Shown here piece by piece: positions 1-9,238 of a stretch of 64,000 bases of DNA. Origin of the DNA: Amphritea sp. 1_MG-2023 (GTDB taxonomy: Bacteria; Pseudomonadota; Gammaproteobacteria; Pseudomonadales; Balneatricaceae); the NCBI RefSeq assembly GCF_030547545.1, contig NZ_JAUOQE010000012.1, positions 1 to 64,000 on the forward strand, in the 5' to 3' direction. Below the pieces are notes generated by a model. It was not told the DNA's origin, did no database searches, and worked only from the letters and a program-made list of their open reading frames with translations. Every line of letters starts with the position of its first letter. Position 1 is the stretch's first letter. The position numbers and the translations under genes were made by a program.

Positions 1-138
1 CCGATGTATGACTGGTTGAGAAAGCTACGCGCAAACAAATCATTCAATACGGTGTGCATTGCCTTAGCGAATAAGCTGTCGAGAATAGCCTATGCCATTT
101 TAAGTAAGAATGAGCCTTATCAAGCGCAGCAAGTTTAA
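1..138 (+). CDS. IS110-family transposase, C-terminal end (cut by window edge)
   Basis: The frame is open from base 1 and ends at TAA 136-138, giving the last 45 residues of a protein whose start lies outside the window. The tail contains 'VCIALANKLSRIAYAIL', the conserved alpha-helical end of IS110-family (DEDD) transposases, where ALANK and an I/W-A-x-L pattern are usual. It differs from the second IS110 transposase at 1514-2548, so the two are not copies of one element. Whether the gene is intact cannot be judged from here. Confidence 0.75.
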   Translation, partial: PMYDWLRKLRANKSFNTVCIALANKLSRIAYAILSKNEPYQAQQV

Positions 139-673
139 TCCGGTTTGCAATAATAGAGCGTGATGATGAAAACGGTTGACCGTCTGGGTAGTAAACTTGT
201 CACAAAAAACAGCTGTTATAGGCTGTCGGCTTTTTAAGGGCTATCTGGAGTGGATGCTCATCGTGGAGCGGGAATAAAAGCTTCCCAACTTAAGACTCCG
301 AATACATTAGCGCAAAACCACCTCACGATCACAAATCTATGTTGCAATCATGAGGGGAACCATACATTTTTGTAAGGGCTGGTGAGGTACGAACCACACT
401 ATTAGCTGTTTTCAGAAGTTTAGCAAGTATTCTACAGAGGCCGCTCAGTGCCAAGAGCTGGCATCGGCACTTGTATCTGGCTTGGCTCTTACCGACCCTG
501 AGGGGATATCTTCTTGATAGCAGAGCTGGATTCTTGTCGCCCCAAGCGGGATTCCAGGTCGATCTGTGTCGAAAATTCTCTACGAGGCAAGGCATGAGCT
601 AATAGTTGGCATGTTGTATCTACCAACCAAATAACTGCATGCTCTTTCAAGATAGAATTTACGGGAGGTGCCC
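139..673. other. Non-coding or degraded stretch beside IS110 end
   Basis: No convincing gene is visible. Minus-strand open frames at 329-595 and 489-701 overlap each other, match no family I recognise and lack a ribosome-binding site. The first part is probably the outer end of the IS110 element. The rest reads like decayed DNA. Confidence 0.4.
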
Positions 674-1171
674 ATGAAAATAATCTAGGCTGATCTATCA
701 CATGTTGCGGTAGTTGCTCGCTTATTTGATCTATATCGTCAGTTTTATAACTGTGAAACCGATCTCGAGCTTGCCACTGAATTTATAACAGAACGTCTGA
801 TTAATAACGAATCAGTGATCTTTTTAGCACTAGATGATCAGGGTAAAGAGATGGGATTTACGCAGCTTTACCCCTCATTCTGTTCAGTTGAAGCAGTCAA
901 AATCTATATTCTGTATGATTTGTATGTAGATATTAGTTCACGCGAATTAGGTCTTGGGCGCTCATTGATGAAGAAGGCGAATGAATACGCCAGGGAAACG
1001 GGGACTGCTCGTATTGATTTACTCACAGCCAAGGATAATCTCCCAGGCCAAAAGCTTTATGAGCAACTAGGGTATATGAGAACTAATGAAGATTTTTTCG
1101 CCTATTCTTTAGCTATAACCAGCTATAACCAGCTAAAACGTCTTAGTCGCTTCCAAAAACGTTTGAAATAA
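674..1171 (+). pseudogene. GNAT-family N-acetyltransferase, disrupted by stop at codon 5
   Basis: A good Shine-Dalgarno (GGGAGG) precedes ATG 674, but the fifth codon is TAG (686-688). After it the frame continues without interruption to 1171 and encodes a normal small GNAT: N-terminal 'ADLSHVAVVARLFDLYRQFY', 'GFTQLYPSF', 'LYDLYV', an acetyl-CoA loop region 'SSRELGLGRSLM', and 'AKDNLPGQKLYEQLGY'. A single CAG-to-TAG change would explain the lesion, because Q is common there in homologues. An internal GTG at 815 could start a shortened protein, but that would lack the first helices and strand. GNATs acetylate amines or protein N-termini; the substrate here is unknown. Confidence 0.75.
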
Positions 1172-1513
1172 AACACGTCAGATGGCTGTTAGCAGAAATC
1201 ATGTCGATCAAAATCGAAGGTTCGCTTTGTGCCCTTTGCTAAAATTCAGAAGTACATGCTGGAGGTCGGCTTTGTATATGGACTCCTCCTGTTTAGCAAG
1301 GAAGCATTGTTTCAGAGTTAAGACGCGTCTGTACATTCGGCTTTTCGGTGGAGACGCTATCTTCTAGCCCACTATGTATGCGCACCCCAATTCTTCTACG
1401 TGTCGTTGGCTTCTAGGGCCACAAAGCGGAACAGGTTTAATCAGGGCGGATATCTCTATCTGATCCTGGCTTGCTTGCTGAACTCGTTACATTTCTATCT
1501 GAGCTATCGGGCT
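1172..1513. other. Unassigned spacer between GNAT remnant and IS110 pseudogene
   Basis: About 340 bases without a gene I can support. The short plus-strand frame at 1182-1367 has no recognisable similarity. The right part is probably the 3' flank of the IS110 element. Confidence 0.35.
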
Positions 1514-2548
1514 TCAGGCTACTGATGGCTCACTTAATATTGCTCTATTGTATTCTGAACCTGTGGTTAGCAGCACCCAGACAGTGCGGACATTCTTGTT
1601 GGCCAGAGTAACTGCGGCCTTTCCGTATCCTGCCCGCTGAATCAGTGACTAAAGCCACTTTTGTTTCGGTGTCTGAGGTTCTTTCAGTCGATGTACATAG
1701 GCTCTTGCTCCTTGGGTCAGGACCGATCTCAAGCGGTGATTGGCAATATGTCGACTGATACCTATCAGATTGGTCTTCCCGCCACTGCTGTATTGCTTGG
1801 GCGTCAGGCTGATATAAGCAGAGAACTCACGGCCATTCTTGAATGCTTTTCCTGTGCCCAAAGTGGCAAAGAGTAAAGCTGCGCTGATAGGGCCAACACC
1901 TTCAATATTCAGTAAGCGGGTGCAGGCTTCGTTTTGTTTAACTAGTTGTTTGATCTGTTCATTTAGGAAATTGATATCCTCTTTAAGCTGGAGATACCGT
2001 TGGTACATCCGATGTAACGTAGGGCGAAACATATGCGGAATACCGTTTTCTGCATCCTCCAGTACAAGAGAAATATGTTGATGCAAAGCAGCCCACCCTT
2101 TGGGTATAACAACATCAAATTCCATCAAAAGACCGAGAATATGATTCGATAGCGCTGCTCTGTTTTGTACCAGCAGCTCACGAGAACGTTGCACGGATTG
2201 AAGACCTTGCTGTTCAACACTTTTCAGCGGGGCTTCTTTAATGTTGAGACGGCTTGCTGTTTCGGCAACCGCCAAAGCATCAGTCTTGTGCCCTTGTCGA
2301 AAAGGAGCTACTGCAACAGCAGGGATGATCTTGGCCTGGTGATCATGCTCCTGTGCATATCTAGCTCAGTAATGCGAGCTGGCACAGGCTTCGAAAGCAA
2401 CCAGATACGGTTTCTGTTTGATTAGAAATTCAGCGAACTTGGTACGGGACAGGTCTTTATTCTGGAGTTCTTTACCTGAGGGCGATACGACAGAAACCTG
2501 AATGACATTCTTTGCCAGATCGAAGCCAATAGTATTAACTTTAGCTAT
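1514..2548 (-). pseudogene. IS110-family transposase, multiply disrupted
   Basis: Reading leftwards from 2548, the N-terminus is 'AKVNTIGFDLAKNVIQVSV', the IS110 DEDD start, but its first codon is ATA rather than ATG. An in-frame TGA follows 'CASSHY', where homologues have W. A frameshift near 'AVAPF/RQGHKTDALAVAE' joins the next block. The IS116/IS110/IS902 C-terminal domain is clear ('NIEGVGPISAALLFATLG', 'FSAYISLTPKQYSSGGK'). A TAG at 1649-1651 then interrupts the frame, after which 'KAAVTLANKNVRTVWVLL' continues to TGA 1514-1516. At least three lesions make it inactive. Confidence 0.85.
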
Positions 2549-2768
2549 GTGTGGATTCCTCTTTTAGTGTTTTGGTCGACACTAAGCCTAGTATCTCGCT
2601 GGGAGGGAGGAGTCCATACATTGTGTCGAAACCAGTCCCGGGCTTATATAAAACCGAGCTTACAAACCCAAACATTACGCCCATAAAAAAACTCGACGAA
2701 CAATCCTGAACGGCGAGCTTATACCTGCTGGGTTCTCTTTATTCAGTCATAACATTATTTTGAGCTGA

Positions 2769-4175
2769 TTAATTACTTGGTTGTAGTGCTTCTTCATGCT
2801 TTGTGATGGTGTTCTTCTTTTTTTCGCAATATCGGATAATCAGCTCGCCTACGATCAGTGAAGACGCGATGCCACCCAGTACCTGCAGGGTAAATGTCCA
2901 GTCGATAGGCTCACCAGGGATGTAAACAAACATTACAATACCACCGATGATATTCAGTACTACGAAACCGGCAATGACTACCGCTACTGAATTTGAAACA
3001 GGCATTCTGAATGGTCGTTCAGTATTGTCGGTCAGGCGCAGTTTGATGAAAGCCAGTACCATCGCAACATATGGCATCAGGAAGATCATGGCGCTGAATG
3101 ACATCAACGACCAGAACAGATCTTCAGCGGTGTTAGCCATCAGGCTGTAAATCAGCAGTGAAGCTGAGCTGACTGCTGCCGCCAGCAGGGCTGAACCTAA
3201 CGGTGTCTGGTATTTAGAATGGACGATACCAAATACCCGTGGTAATTCACCCTCATCTGCTGCTTCTATCGCCGCACGGTTGGTACCCATGCTCCAGGTA
3301 ACCATGTTGGTGAACAGGGTAAAGATCACAAAGCAGGCGATTAGGGTGGCAAACAGATAACCAAATCCGGTATCACCATAGAGATTGTACAGGGAGTGGA
3401 CAAAGATCTGAGTGATTTCGGTCTGCTCGATAGGTACTGCCGCCAGTACGCCTAAAGTACCGAAGATGTTGAAAGCTGCAACGATCAGGCTGGAAGCCAG
3501 GATCGCCCGTGGAATATCCCTAGTCGGGTTTTTCATTTCATCGGCACTGCTACAGGCCAGCTCTGTTCCCATTACGCCGTAAACCATAATGCCCAGGGCG
3601 GCAATCTCCAGCCCTGAAGTCGGCACCATGGTTTCCCATGTCAGCACGTTGGCAAAACCGTTGGCCATACCATAATTGATGCCGGCAATACCGATCGCCA
3701 GTACGCAGATTATTTTTAGCACAGCGCCCAGGTTAGGTAGCCATTTACCCATTTTCAGGGAAACAATATTGAAGATGGCAGTGAAGATACTCAGGGCTAT
3801 ACCGATAAAGACCTGTTGCCAGAGGCTGAGTCCTGGAAAGAATAGCTCGCTGAGCATGCCGGCGAAGAGAATGTATACGGTTGGCATCCAGGTAGCGTTG
3901 GTGATCCAGTACAACCAGGAAATTCGAGCTCCCCAGCGGTAGCCGAAAGCGGTTCTTACCCACTGGTATACCCCGCCATTTTTAGGATAGGTGGTACCCA
4001 GTTCGGAACTGATCATTGCCATTGGGATAAACAGGAAAATCAGCACATAGCCCCACCAGAACATACTAGTGGCGCCGAGGGAAGCTGCCAGTGCAATCTG
4101 ATCCATGAAGAGCATGGCGGAAACGGTATAGAGGGTTACATCCTTGAACCCGAGAACTTTATATTTATGATGCAT
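2769..4175 (-). CDS. APC-superfamily amino acid/polyamine permease
   Basis: A 468-residue integral membrane protein with about twelve hydrophobic segments and the APC N-terminal signature: 'GFKDVTLYTVSAMLFMDQIA' around TM1, followed by 'SELGTTYPKNGGVYQWVRTAFG', where the family has E-x-G-x-x-x-P-x-x-G-G. Length and architecture fit inner-membrane amino-acid or amine antiporters of the AdiC/glutamate-GABA type. It lies 59 bp downstream of the agmatinase-family gene on the same strand, so it probably belongs to the same transcription unit. The likely substrate is a guanidino compound, agmatine, putrescine or GABA. That is context inference only, because APC substrates cannot be read from sequence. 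Confidence 0.85.
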   Translation of the reverse strand: MHHKYKVLGFKDVTLYTVSAMLFMDQIALAASLGATSMFWWGYVLIFLFIPMAMISSELGTTYPKNGGVYQWVRTAFGYRWGARISWLYWITNATWMPTVYILFAGMLSELFFPGLSLWQQVFIGIALSIFTAIFNIVSLKMGKWLPNLGAVLKIICVLAIGIAGINYGMANGFANVLTWETMVPTSGLEIAALGIMVYGVMGTELACSSADEMKNPTRDIPRAILASSLIVAAFNIFGTLGVLAAVPIEQTEITQIFVHSLYNLYGDTGFGYLFATLIACFVIFTLFTNMVTWSMGTNRAAIEAADEGELPRVFGIVHSKYQTPLGSALLAAAVSSASLLIYSLMANTAEDLFWSLMSFSAMIFLMPYVAMVLAFIKLRLTDNTERPFRMPVSNSVAVVIAGFVVLNIIGGIVMFVYIPGEPIDWTFTLQVLGGIASSLIVGELIIRYCEKKKNTITKHEEALQPSN

Positions 4176-4234
4176 AATATGTACTTCTTATACTTATAAT
4201 TTAGATTAGTTGATAAAGCAGTGCTCGGTCAGCG

Positions 4235-5179
4235 TTAAGGCAACTGTTTTTGTCTTTTGTTTGCAGCTAGCACATAGAGCATCTCTAGTGCCAGGGTGGC
4301 GCCTGCCAGTGCTGTGACTTCTGCGTGATCGTATGAAGGGGATACTTCCACGACATCCATACCGACAAGATCTATGCCTACCATACCGCGAACTATTCTT
4401 AGCGCTGCGGTAGTGCTAAGGCCGCCGGATACCGGGGTACCGGTGCCAGGTGCAAAGGCTGGGTCCAGGCAGTCGATATCGAAGGTCAGGTAGGTTTTTC
4501 GGTCGCCAACAATTTCTCTGATCCGTTCCAGCGTTGCTTCTGCGCCGTGCTGGTCTACCCAAGCGGCATCCAGAACATTGTATTTATGGTTTTCTGCGTC
4601 ATAGGAGGTGCGGATACCAATCTGAACTGAATACTCAGGATTGACCAGGCCTTCTACCATTGCATGGTGGAACATAGTTCCATGATCGATAGCACCGCCT
4701 TCGGAATAGGTATCGGTGTGTGCATCGAAGTGAATAAGGGACAGTGGCCCATGTTTTTCGGCGTGGGCTCGCAACACTGGCAGGGTGATGAAGTGATCGC
4801 CGCCAAAGGTCAGCATGGTTTTATCGTTTTCCAGCAATCGCTGGGCGTGAGCCGTCAGATTTTCAACCAGCATGGCAGGCTCGCCGTATTTAAACCAGAC
4901 ATCACCGTAATCAGCGACCTTCAGTTCATCTTGTACCGCAAACTGCCAGGGCCAGCGATATTCTTCCCAAGCCAGGTTGGCTGAGGCCAACCGAATTCCT
5001 TTAGGACCGAGTCTTGCTCCTGGGCGGCCGGATGTTGCCAGGTCGAAAGGTACACCTGATACCACGACATCTGCATCAGACTGCTCTATATTGCGGACCG
5101 GAGGGACTCCCATAAAAGTGGGAAGCAGGCCGTAGAGTGATTGCTCGTCGCTGGAAACATCATTGTGATCGTTCATCAT
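4235..5179 (-). CDS. speB: Agmatinase/guanidinobutyrase-type ureohydrolase
   Basis: A 314-residue member of the arginase/agmatinase family. All manganese-ligand blocks are present in order: 'TFGGDHFITLPVLRAH', 'LIHFDAHTDTY', and 'LTFDIDCLDPAFAPGTGTPVSGGL'. The family hydrolyses a guanidino group to urea and an amine; agmatinase gives putrescine, guanidinobutyrase gives GABA. Neighbours for putrescine transamination, aldehyde oxidation and putrescine import favour agmatinase, but 4-guanidinobutyrate hydrolysis (GbuA) cannot be excluded. GGDHF in place of the commoner GGDHS is a mild variation. The gene lies between the aminotransferase and the permease, all on the minus strand. Confidence 0.8.
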   Translation of the reverse strand: MMNDHNDVSSDEQSLYGLLPTFMGVPPVRNIEQSDADVVVSGVPFDLATSGRPGARLGPKGIRLASANLAWEEYRWPWQFAVQDELKVADYGDVWFKYGEPAMLVENLTAHAQRLLENDKTMLTFGGDHFITLPVLRAHAEKHGPLSLIHFDAHTDTYSEGGAIDHGTMFHHAMVEGLVNPEYSVQIGIRTSYDAENHKYNVLDAAWVDQHGAEATLERIREIVGDRKTYLTFDIDCLDPAFAPGTGTPVSGGLSTTAALRIVRGMVGIDLVGMDVVEVSPSYDHAEVTALAGATLALEMLYVLAANKRQKQLP

Positions 5180-5303
5180 TTCTCTCGCTTTGAAATCTTT
5201 TCGGAACAGCTGTTACAAGAGGGGGCTGAAATTGCTGTGGCGGAGGAATCAGCTACTGTGACCGAGGTTACAGTTAGCTGATAGATTGAAAAAGCACACA
5301 GGG

Positions 5304-5335
5304 CCGGGAGCAGTAATATCTTGATTTGCTCCCGG
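5304..5335 (-). terminator. Hairpin between aminotransferase and ureohydrolase genes
   Basis: Nine-bp arms CCGGGAGCA (5304-5312) and TGCTCCCGG (5327-5335) form a perfect stem just after the aminotransferase stop on the minus strand. There is no T-run, so it may be an RNA-processing or attenuating hairpin rather than a full terminator. Confidence 0.5.
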
Positions 5336-5343
5336 AGGGCATA

Positions 5344-6753
5344 TTACATATGCCCGGCTTTTTCTAGGTCTTCGACGGTATCAGCGATACTTAGACGCAG
5401 TGTGCTTACGATCTCATCCACCTGATCATGGGTTAGAATCAACGATGGTGACATGATATTTAGGTGCACAGTTGGGCGGACAATAAGACCGCGCTTTTGT
5501 GCGTGCTCATGAACGATACCCCCTATGTTGAGCTCTTCAGGGAATAAGGCTTTAGTTTCCTGGCTGGCAACAAACTCCACGCAAGCCATAAAGTGTGAAC
5601 CTCGTACTTCGCCAACGATCGGTAGGTCTGAGAGTGTTTTCAGTTGTTCCATGAAGTAGGTACCCACCTCTTCGACATGGCTTAGAATATTTTCACGCTC
5701 AATAATTTCGATGTTTTTCAGGGCTGCGGCACAAGCGACTGGATGGCCGCTGTAAGTGAAACCATGAACAAAACAGCGTCCCTTGCCTTCTTCGGCGATA
5801 ACATCCCAAATCTTATCGGATAGAATGCAGGCACCTAGCGGCATATAGCCCGAGGTTAAGCCCTTGGCGGTTGTGATGATATCCGGCTGGATATTAAATC
5901 GGTCTTTTGAAGCAAAAAACTTACCTAGACGGCCGAAGGAGGTTACCACTTCATCGGAAACATATAGCAGATCGTATTTTTGACAGATCTGCCACATTCG
6001 GTAGTGATAGCCTTCAGGTGGCACAATTACACCGCCGGAACCCATGATTGGCTCAGCAAAAAAAGCTGCGACATTGTCTGCTCCCAGCTCCAGAATCTTG
6101 TCTTCGAACTCCTTTACCAGAGATTCAAGAAAATCCGCTTCGGTCATGCCTTCAGGGGCACGGTAATAGCCAGGGCTGGAAATATGATGAATAGTGTCGG
6201 AAATATAATCGAACTCTTCCGGGTGGTCAGATTTCTTGCCGCCGATCGACATAGAAACATAGGTTGACCCATGGTATGCATTTACCCGGGAGATAATATG
6301 TTTCTTCTGGTGCTTGCCGCGGCTGTTCTGATAATACTGAATCATTCGATATGCAGTATCGACAGCGGTAGAACCACCCGTTGTCAGGAATACATGATTA
6401 AGATCGCCAGGCGCCAGCTCTGCCAGTTTCTTACTCAGCTCGATGGCGGTTACGTTCGCCATATCGGCAAATGGGTTTGAGTATGCACAGTTGCGCACCT
6501 GTTCTGCGATAGTGTCGGCCATTTCATCACGGCCCAGCCCGATGTTGGTACACCACATGCCACCGACAGCATCCAGGTATTTGTTGCCTTCAGCGTCGTA
6601 AATGTAAGCTCCTTCACCTGCCGCCACGTTAAGAGAGCCATCTGCTCTATGTTCATCAAAACAGTGATACGCATGCATATAGTGAGCCTTATCGGACTCA
6701 GTGATTGCGGCATTATCAAACTTAGAAAAGTGTTCTTTTGGAAAAGAAGCCAT
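5344..6753 (-). CDS. spuC: Class III aminotransferase (putrescine-pyruvate type)
   Basis: A PLP-dependent fold-type I aminotransferase of about 469 residues. Landmarks: 'YLDAVGGMWCTNIGLG' near the N-terminus, 'FLTTGGSTAVDTAYRM' (phosphate-binding turn), 'AYHGSTYVSMSIGG', 'LYVSDEVVTSFGRLG' (the D that contacts the pyridine nitrogen) and 'ITTAKGLTSGYMPLGA' with the Schiff-base lysine. This matches the SpuC/omega-transaminase group, which moves the amino group of putrescine to pyruvate and yields 4-aminobutyraldehyde. I start at 6753 because GGAG sits 7-8 bases upstream; an ATG four codons earlier (6765) overlaps that site. SpuC versus another omega-amine transaminase is inferred from context. 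Confidence 0.8.
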   Translation of the reverse strand: MASFPKEHFSKFDNAAITESDKAHYMHAYHCFDEHRADGSLNVAAGEGAYIYDAEGNKYLDAVGGMWCTNIGLGRDEMADTIAEQVRNCAYSNPFADMANVTAIELSKKLAELAPGDLNHVFLTTGGSTAVDTAYRMIQYYQNSRGKHQKKHIISRVNAYHGSTYVSMSIGGKKSDHPEEFDYISDTIHHISSPGYYRAPEGMTEADFLESLVKEFEDKILELGADNVAAFFAEPIMGSGGVIVPPEGYHYRMWQICQKYDLLYVSDEVVTSFGRLGKFFASKDRFNIQPDIITTAKGLTSGYMPLGACILSDKIWDVIAEEGKGRCFVHGFTYSGHPVACAAALKNIEIIERENILSHVEEVGTYFMEQLKTLSDLPIVGEVRGSHFMACVEFVASQETKALFPEELNIGGIVHEHAQKRGLIVRPTVHLNIMSPSLILTHDQVDEIVSTLRLSIADTVEDLEKAGHM

Positions 6754-6813
6754 AGTGATCTCCATTTGTTCTTGTTGCCCTCTATCGTGTCAAGCAAGTG
6801 GAATCTTACACAT

Positions 6814-6832
6814 ACCGCATTTGGGGGGGAGG
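6814..6832 (+). promoter_or_regulatory. G-rich putative regulon motif upstream of aminotransferase and chemoreceptor
   Basis: ACCGCATTTGGGGGGGAGG lies in the 181-bp divergent region between the aminotransferase and the chemoreceptor. Closely similar strings occur before the aldehyde dehydrogenase (11892-11909) and the porin (17293-17312). The shared core is ACC, a short AT stretch, then GGGGGG(G)AGG. Confidence 0.5.
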
Positions 6833-6934
6833 GTTGCGAAACTTCTGTCCATATAATCGTATGTCTTGGTTCTTAAAGGGAATTTGGATACTAAGGAATA
6901 GCGCTAACCAGACATAATTATAAAAAGAGGGCTT

Positions 6935-9088
6935 GTGCGAATGATCGCAATAAGAAAATTGAAAACAATTTCATTTTTCAGCAAATTTCTGTTTATCTCC
7001 GTAACGCTGATCGTATTAACTAATTTGCTTCAGCTGTATCGTTCATATCAGACCATGCAGGTCACGAATCAGTTCTCCGTGGAGCAAAGTCAGAAAGCTC
7101 TGAAAAAGGAAGCAATACATCGGCTGGAGTCAGCGGCTAAAGAGCTGGCTGGAGAAAGTGCCGCTTATCTGGAGAATGCTTTTCAGACCTCATCTTTCGT
7201 AGCCAGCCAGCTCGAAGAGTCGATCCGGGGGGAGTATTCCAACCGTTTGTCGCGGCGCCAGGTGGAGTTAATTACTAAAACCGCACTGGAGGATAATGCC
7301 CTGATTAACTCTATTTATGTGGACTTTGAGGCGGATGCCTTTGATGGCTCCGATGATCTGTATGCCAGGGGCTTTAGTCACAGTATTCCTGAAACGGGTA
7401 TTTTTTCATTGTACTTTGTGCGCCAGAGGGATGAAATTATTCAGTATGAAAACGATGCGGCGACCAACGATCTGCGGTATAGCCAGTCGCTTAATGAGTT
7501 TGGTTTTCGTGATGGTGAGTGGTATCTATGCCCGATGGAAGGGCTTACGGCCTGCCTGCTGGAACCATACTTTTATGAGTATGAAGAGGGGCGCTCTGAT
7601 TACTTGACGTCACTGACTATGCCTATGGTCGTTGATGGAGAGTTTCTGGGGGTTGTAGGTGTCGATATCAACCTGCCAAAGTTTCAGGCGTTAACCATTG
7701 AATTGTCAGCGCGGTTGTATCAGGGGAAGACCCGGGTGACGCTGGTTAGCAGGTCGGGGGTGATTGTTGGCTCCAGTAACTATCCGGAGGCGATTGCAAA
7801 GCGATTAGCTGAAGTGGACCAAAATATAACCGACTATCTGGGCAATTCTGACGGCAAGGCCCGGATAGAGGATTTGGGGGAGCAGCTACTGCTGACTCAA
7901 CCGGTGACTATTTCTCATGTTGAACAACCCTGGACACTGGTGCTGGAAGTTCCTGTCGCAGAGATCTATGCAACTGCTGAGCAGATAAAGCAGGAGATAG
8001 AAATTATTCAGCAGGAGAACACTTTTGATAATGTTTTGTTAGGGATAACCATCACGGTACTCGCAGGATTATTTATCTGGATGCTGGTGAAAAGTGCAAC
8101 CGGACCAGTCAGGCAGATTAATAATAAAGTTGAGGCGCTATCTGATCAGGAAGGCAGTCTGAATATGATGTTGGATGTGCGTCAGCATGCTGAGTTTATT
8201 CGGATGTCGGAACTGATTAATCGGTTTATCGTCAAATTACGGAATATGGTGGTTGCATTGCAACAGGTTAATGTCAATGTCACCGCCGGTACAGATCTGG
8301 TTACCGGACAAATGGATACAATAAATAAACAAGTGGCGGAGCAAAGAGCTAATCTCGAAAGTGTTGCTTGTGCGATGCAGCAGATGAGTTCAACCTCAGT
8401 CCAATTAGCTGAAAATGCAGAACGCGCAGCCGATAATAGCCAGCAGGTAAAAGAGGCTGTGGTGTCTACTCAGCAAACGGTTATTACTGCCCAGCAGCAA
8501 ATTCATGAGCTGACTGAGGATATGAGTCACACCCATGAGGTGTTTAACCGTGTTGCCAGCCAGAGTAAAGATATCAGTATGATTCTTGATGTGATTCGTA
8601 ATGTTTCAGAACAGACCAATTTGCTGGCGTTGAATGCGGCGATAGAGGCCTCGAGAGGGGGTGAAAGTGGCAGAGGTTTTGCCGTAGTTGCAGAAGAGGT
8701 CAGGATGCTGGCCCAGAAAACCAGGAACTCAGTAGACGAAATCAGCAACAATATTCATGGTTTGATGGGCGAGATTGATAAAACCAGCGGGCTGATTCAG
8801 AACAGTTTTGAAAATGCGGACCAGGTCCATCAACTGACGTCGACAGCGTTTGAGGCGATGAATCAGACTGTCAATTCTGTTATCAGGGTTGCAGATGATA
8901 TCACCCAGATGGCGTCTGCAGTTGAGCAGCAGAGTCTCGTGAATGAGGAAATTAATAATCGCCTATCCGATATAGCTAGTGGTGCCAGAGGGCTAGATGA
9001 AGCTGCCGAAATTGTCAGTGAACATTGCGATCGGTTGCACCGTGAAACTAGCCGACAAGAACAGCTGCTGTCGGGTTTACGTACCTGA
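6935..9088 (+). CDS. Methyl-accepting chemotaxis protein with periplasmic Cache-type sensor
   Basis: A 717-residue transducer. A first transmembrane helix (about residues 13-32) is followed by a periplasmic sensor region of roughly 320 residues that looks like a double Cache domain ('LTMPMVVDGEFLGVVGVDINLPKFQ'). A second helix lies around 'LLGITITVLAGLFIWMLV', then HAMP and the signalling domain. The hairpin tip is canonical: 'EQTNLLALNAAIEASRGG', 'GRGFAVVAEEVRMLAQKT'. Such receptors pass ligand occupancy to CheA/CheW. Its position opposite the putrescine aminotransferase suggests a polyamine or amine ligand, by analogy with Pseudomonas polyamine dCache receptors; that is inference. Starts GTG 6935 and ATG 6941 share one ribosome-binding site. 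Confidence 0.88.
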   Translation: MRMIAIRKLKTISFFSKFLFISVTLIVLTNLLQLYRSYQTMQVTNQFSVEQSQKALKKEAIHRLESAAKELAGESAAYLENAFQTSSFVASQLEESIRGEYSNRLSRRQVELITKTALEDNALINSIYVDFEADAFDGSDDLYARGFSHSIPETGIFSLYFVRQRDEIIQYENDAATNDLRYSQSLNEFGFRDGEWYLCPMEGLTACLLEPYFYEYEEGRSDYLTSLTMPMVVDGEFLGVVGVDINLPKFQALTIELSARLYQGKTRVTLVSRSGVIVGSSNYPEAIAKRLAEVDQNITDYLGNSDGKARIEDLGEQLLLTQPVTISHVEQPWTLVLEVPVAEIYATAEQIKQEIEIIQQENTFDNVLLGITITVLAGLFIWMLVKSATGPVRQINNKVEALSDQEGSLNMMLDVRQHAEFIRMSELINRFIVKLRNMVVALQQVNVNVTAGTDLVTGQMDTINKQVAEQRANLESVACAMQQMSSTSVQLAENAERAADNSQQVKEAVVSTQQTVITAQQQIHELTEDMSHTHEVFNRVASQSKDISMILDVIRNVSEQTNLLALNAAIEASRGGESGRGFAVVAEEVRMLAQKTRNSVDEISNNIHGLMGEIDKTSGLIQNSFENADQVHQLTSTAFEAMNQTVNSVIRVADDITQMASAVEQQSLVNEEINNRLSDIASGARGLDEAAEIVSEHCDRLHRETSRQEQLLSGLRT

Positions 9089-9238
9089 AGAATGATCTGA
9101 GCCATCCCATCTTGGTTAATTCGGTTGTATACTAAAAACAGTTTGTTCTGATATTCAATTACCAGAATATTATTAATAATCGCTACTTTTGTCTGATTAG
9201 ATCTAATCAGATTGAGCTGCAATGACCGGACAAAGTCT

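Noticed and set aside
329-701. Two overlapping minus-strand frames near the left edge
   Set aside because: They overlap in different frames, match no known family and lie in decayed DNA.
1182-1367. Short plus-strand open frame between GNAT remnant and IS110
   Set aside because: No similarity, odd composition and no plausible translation start signal.
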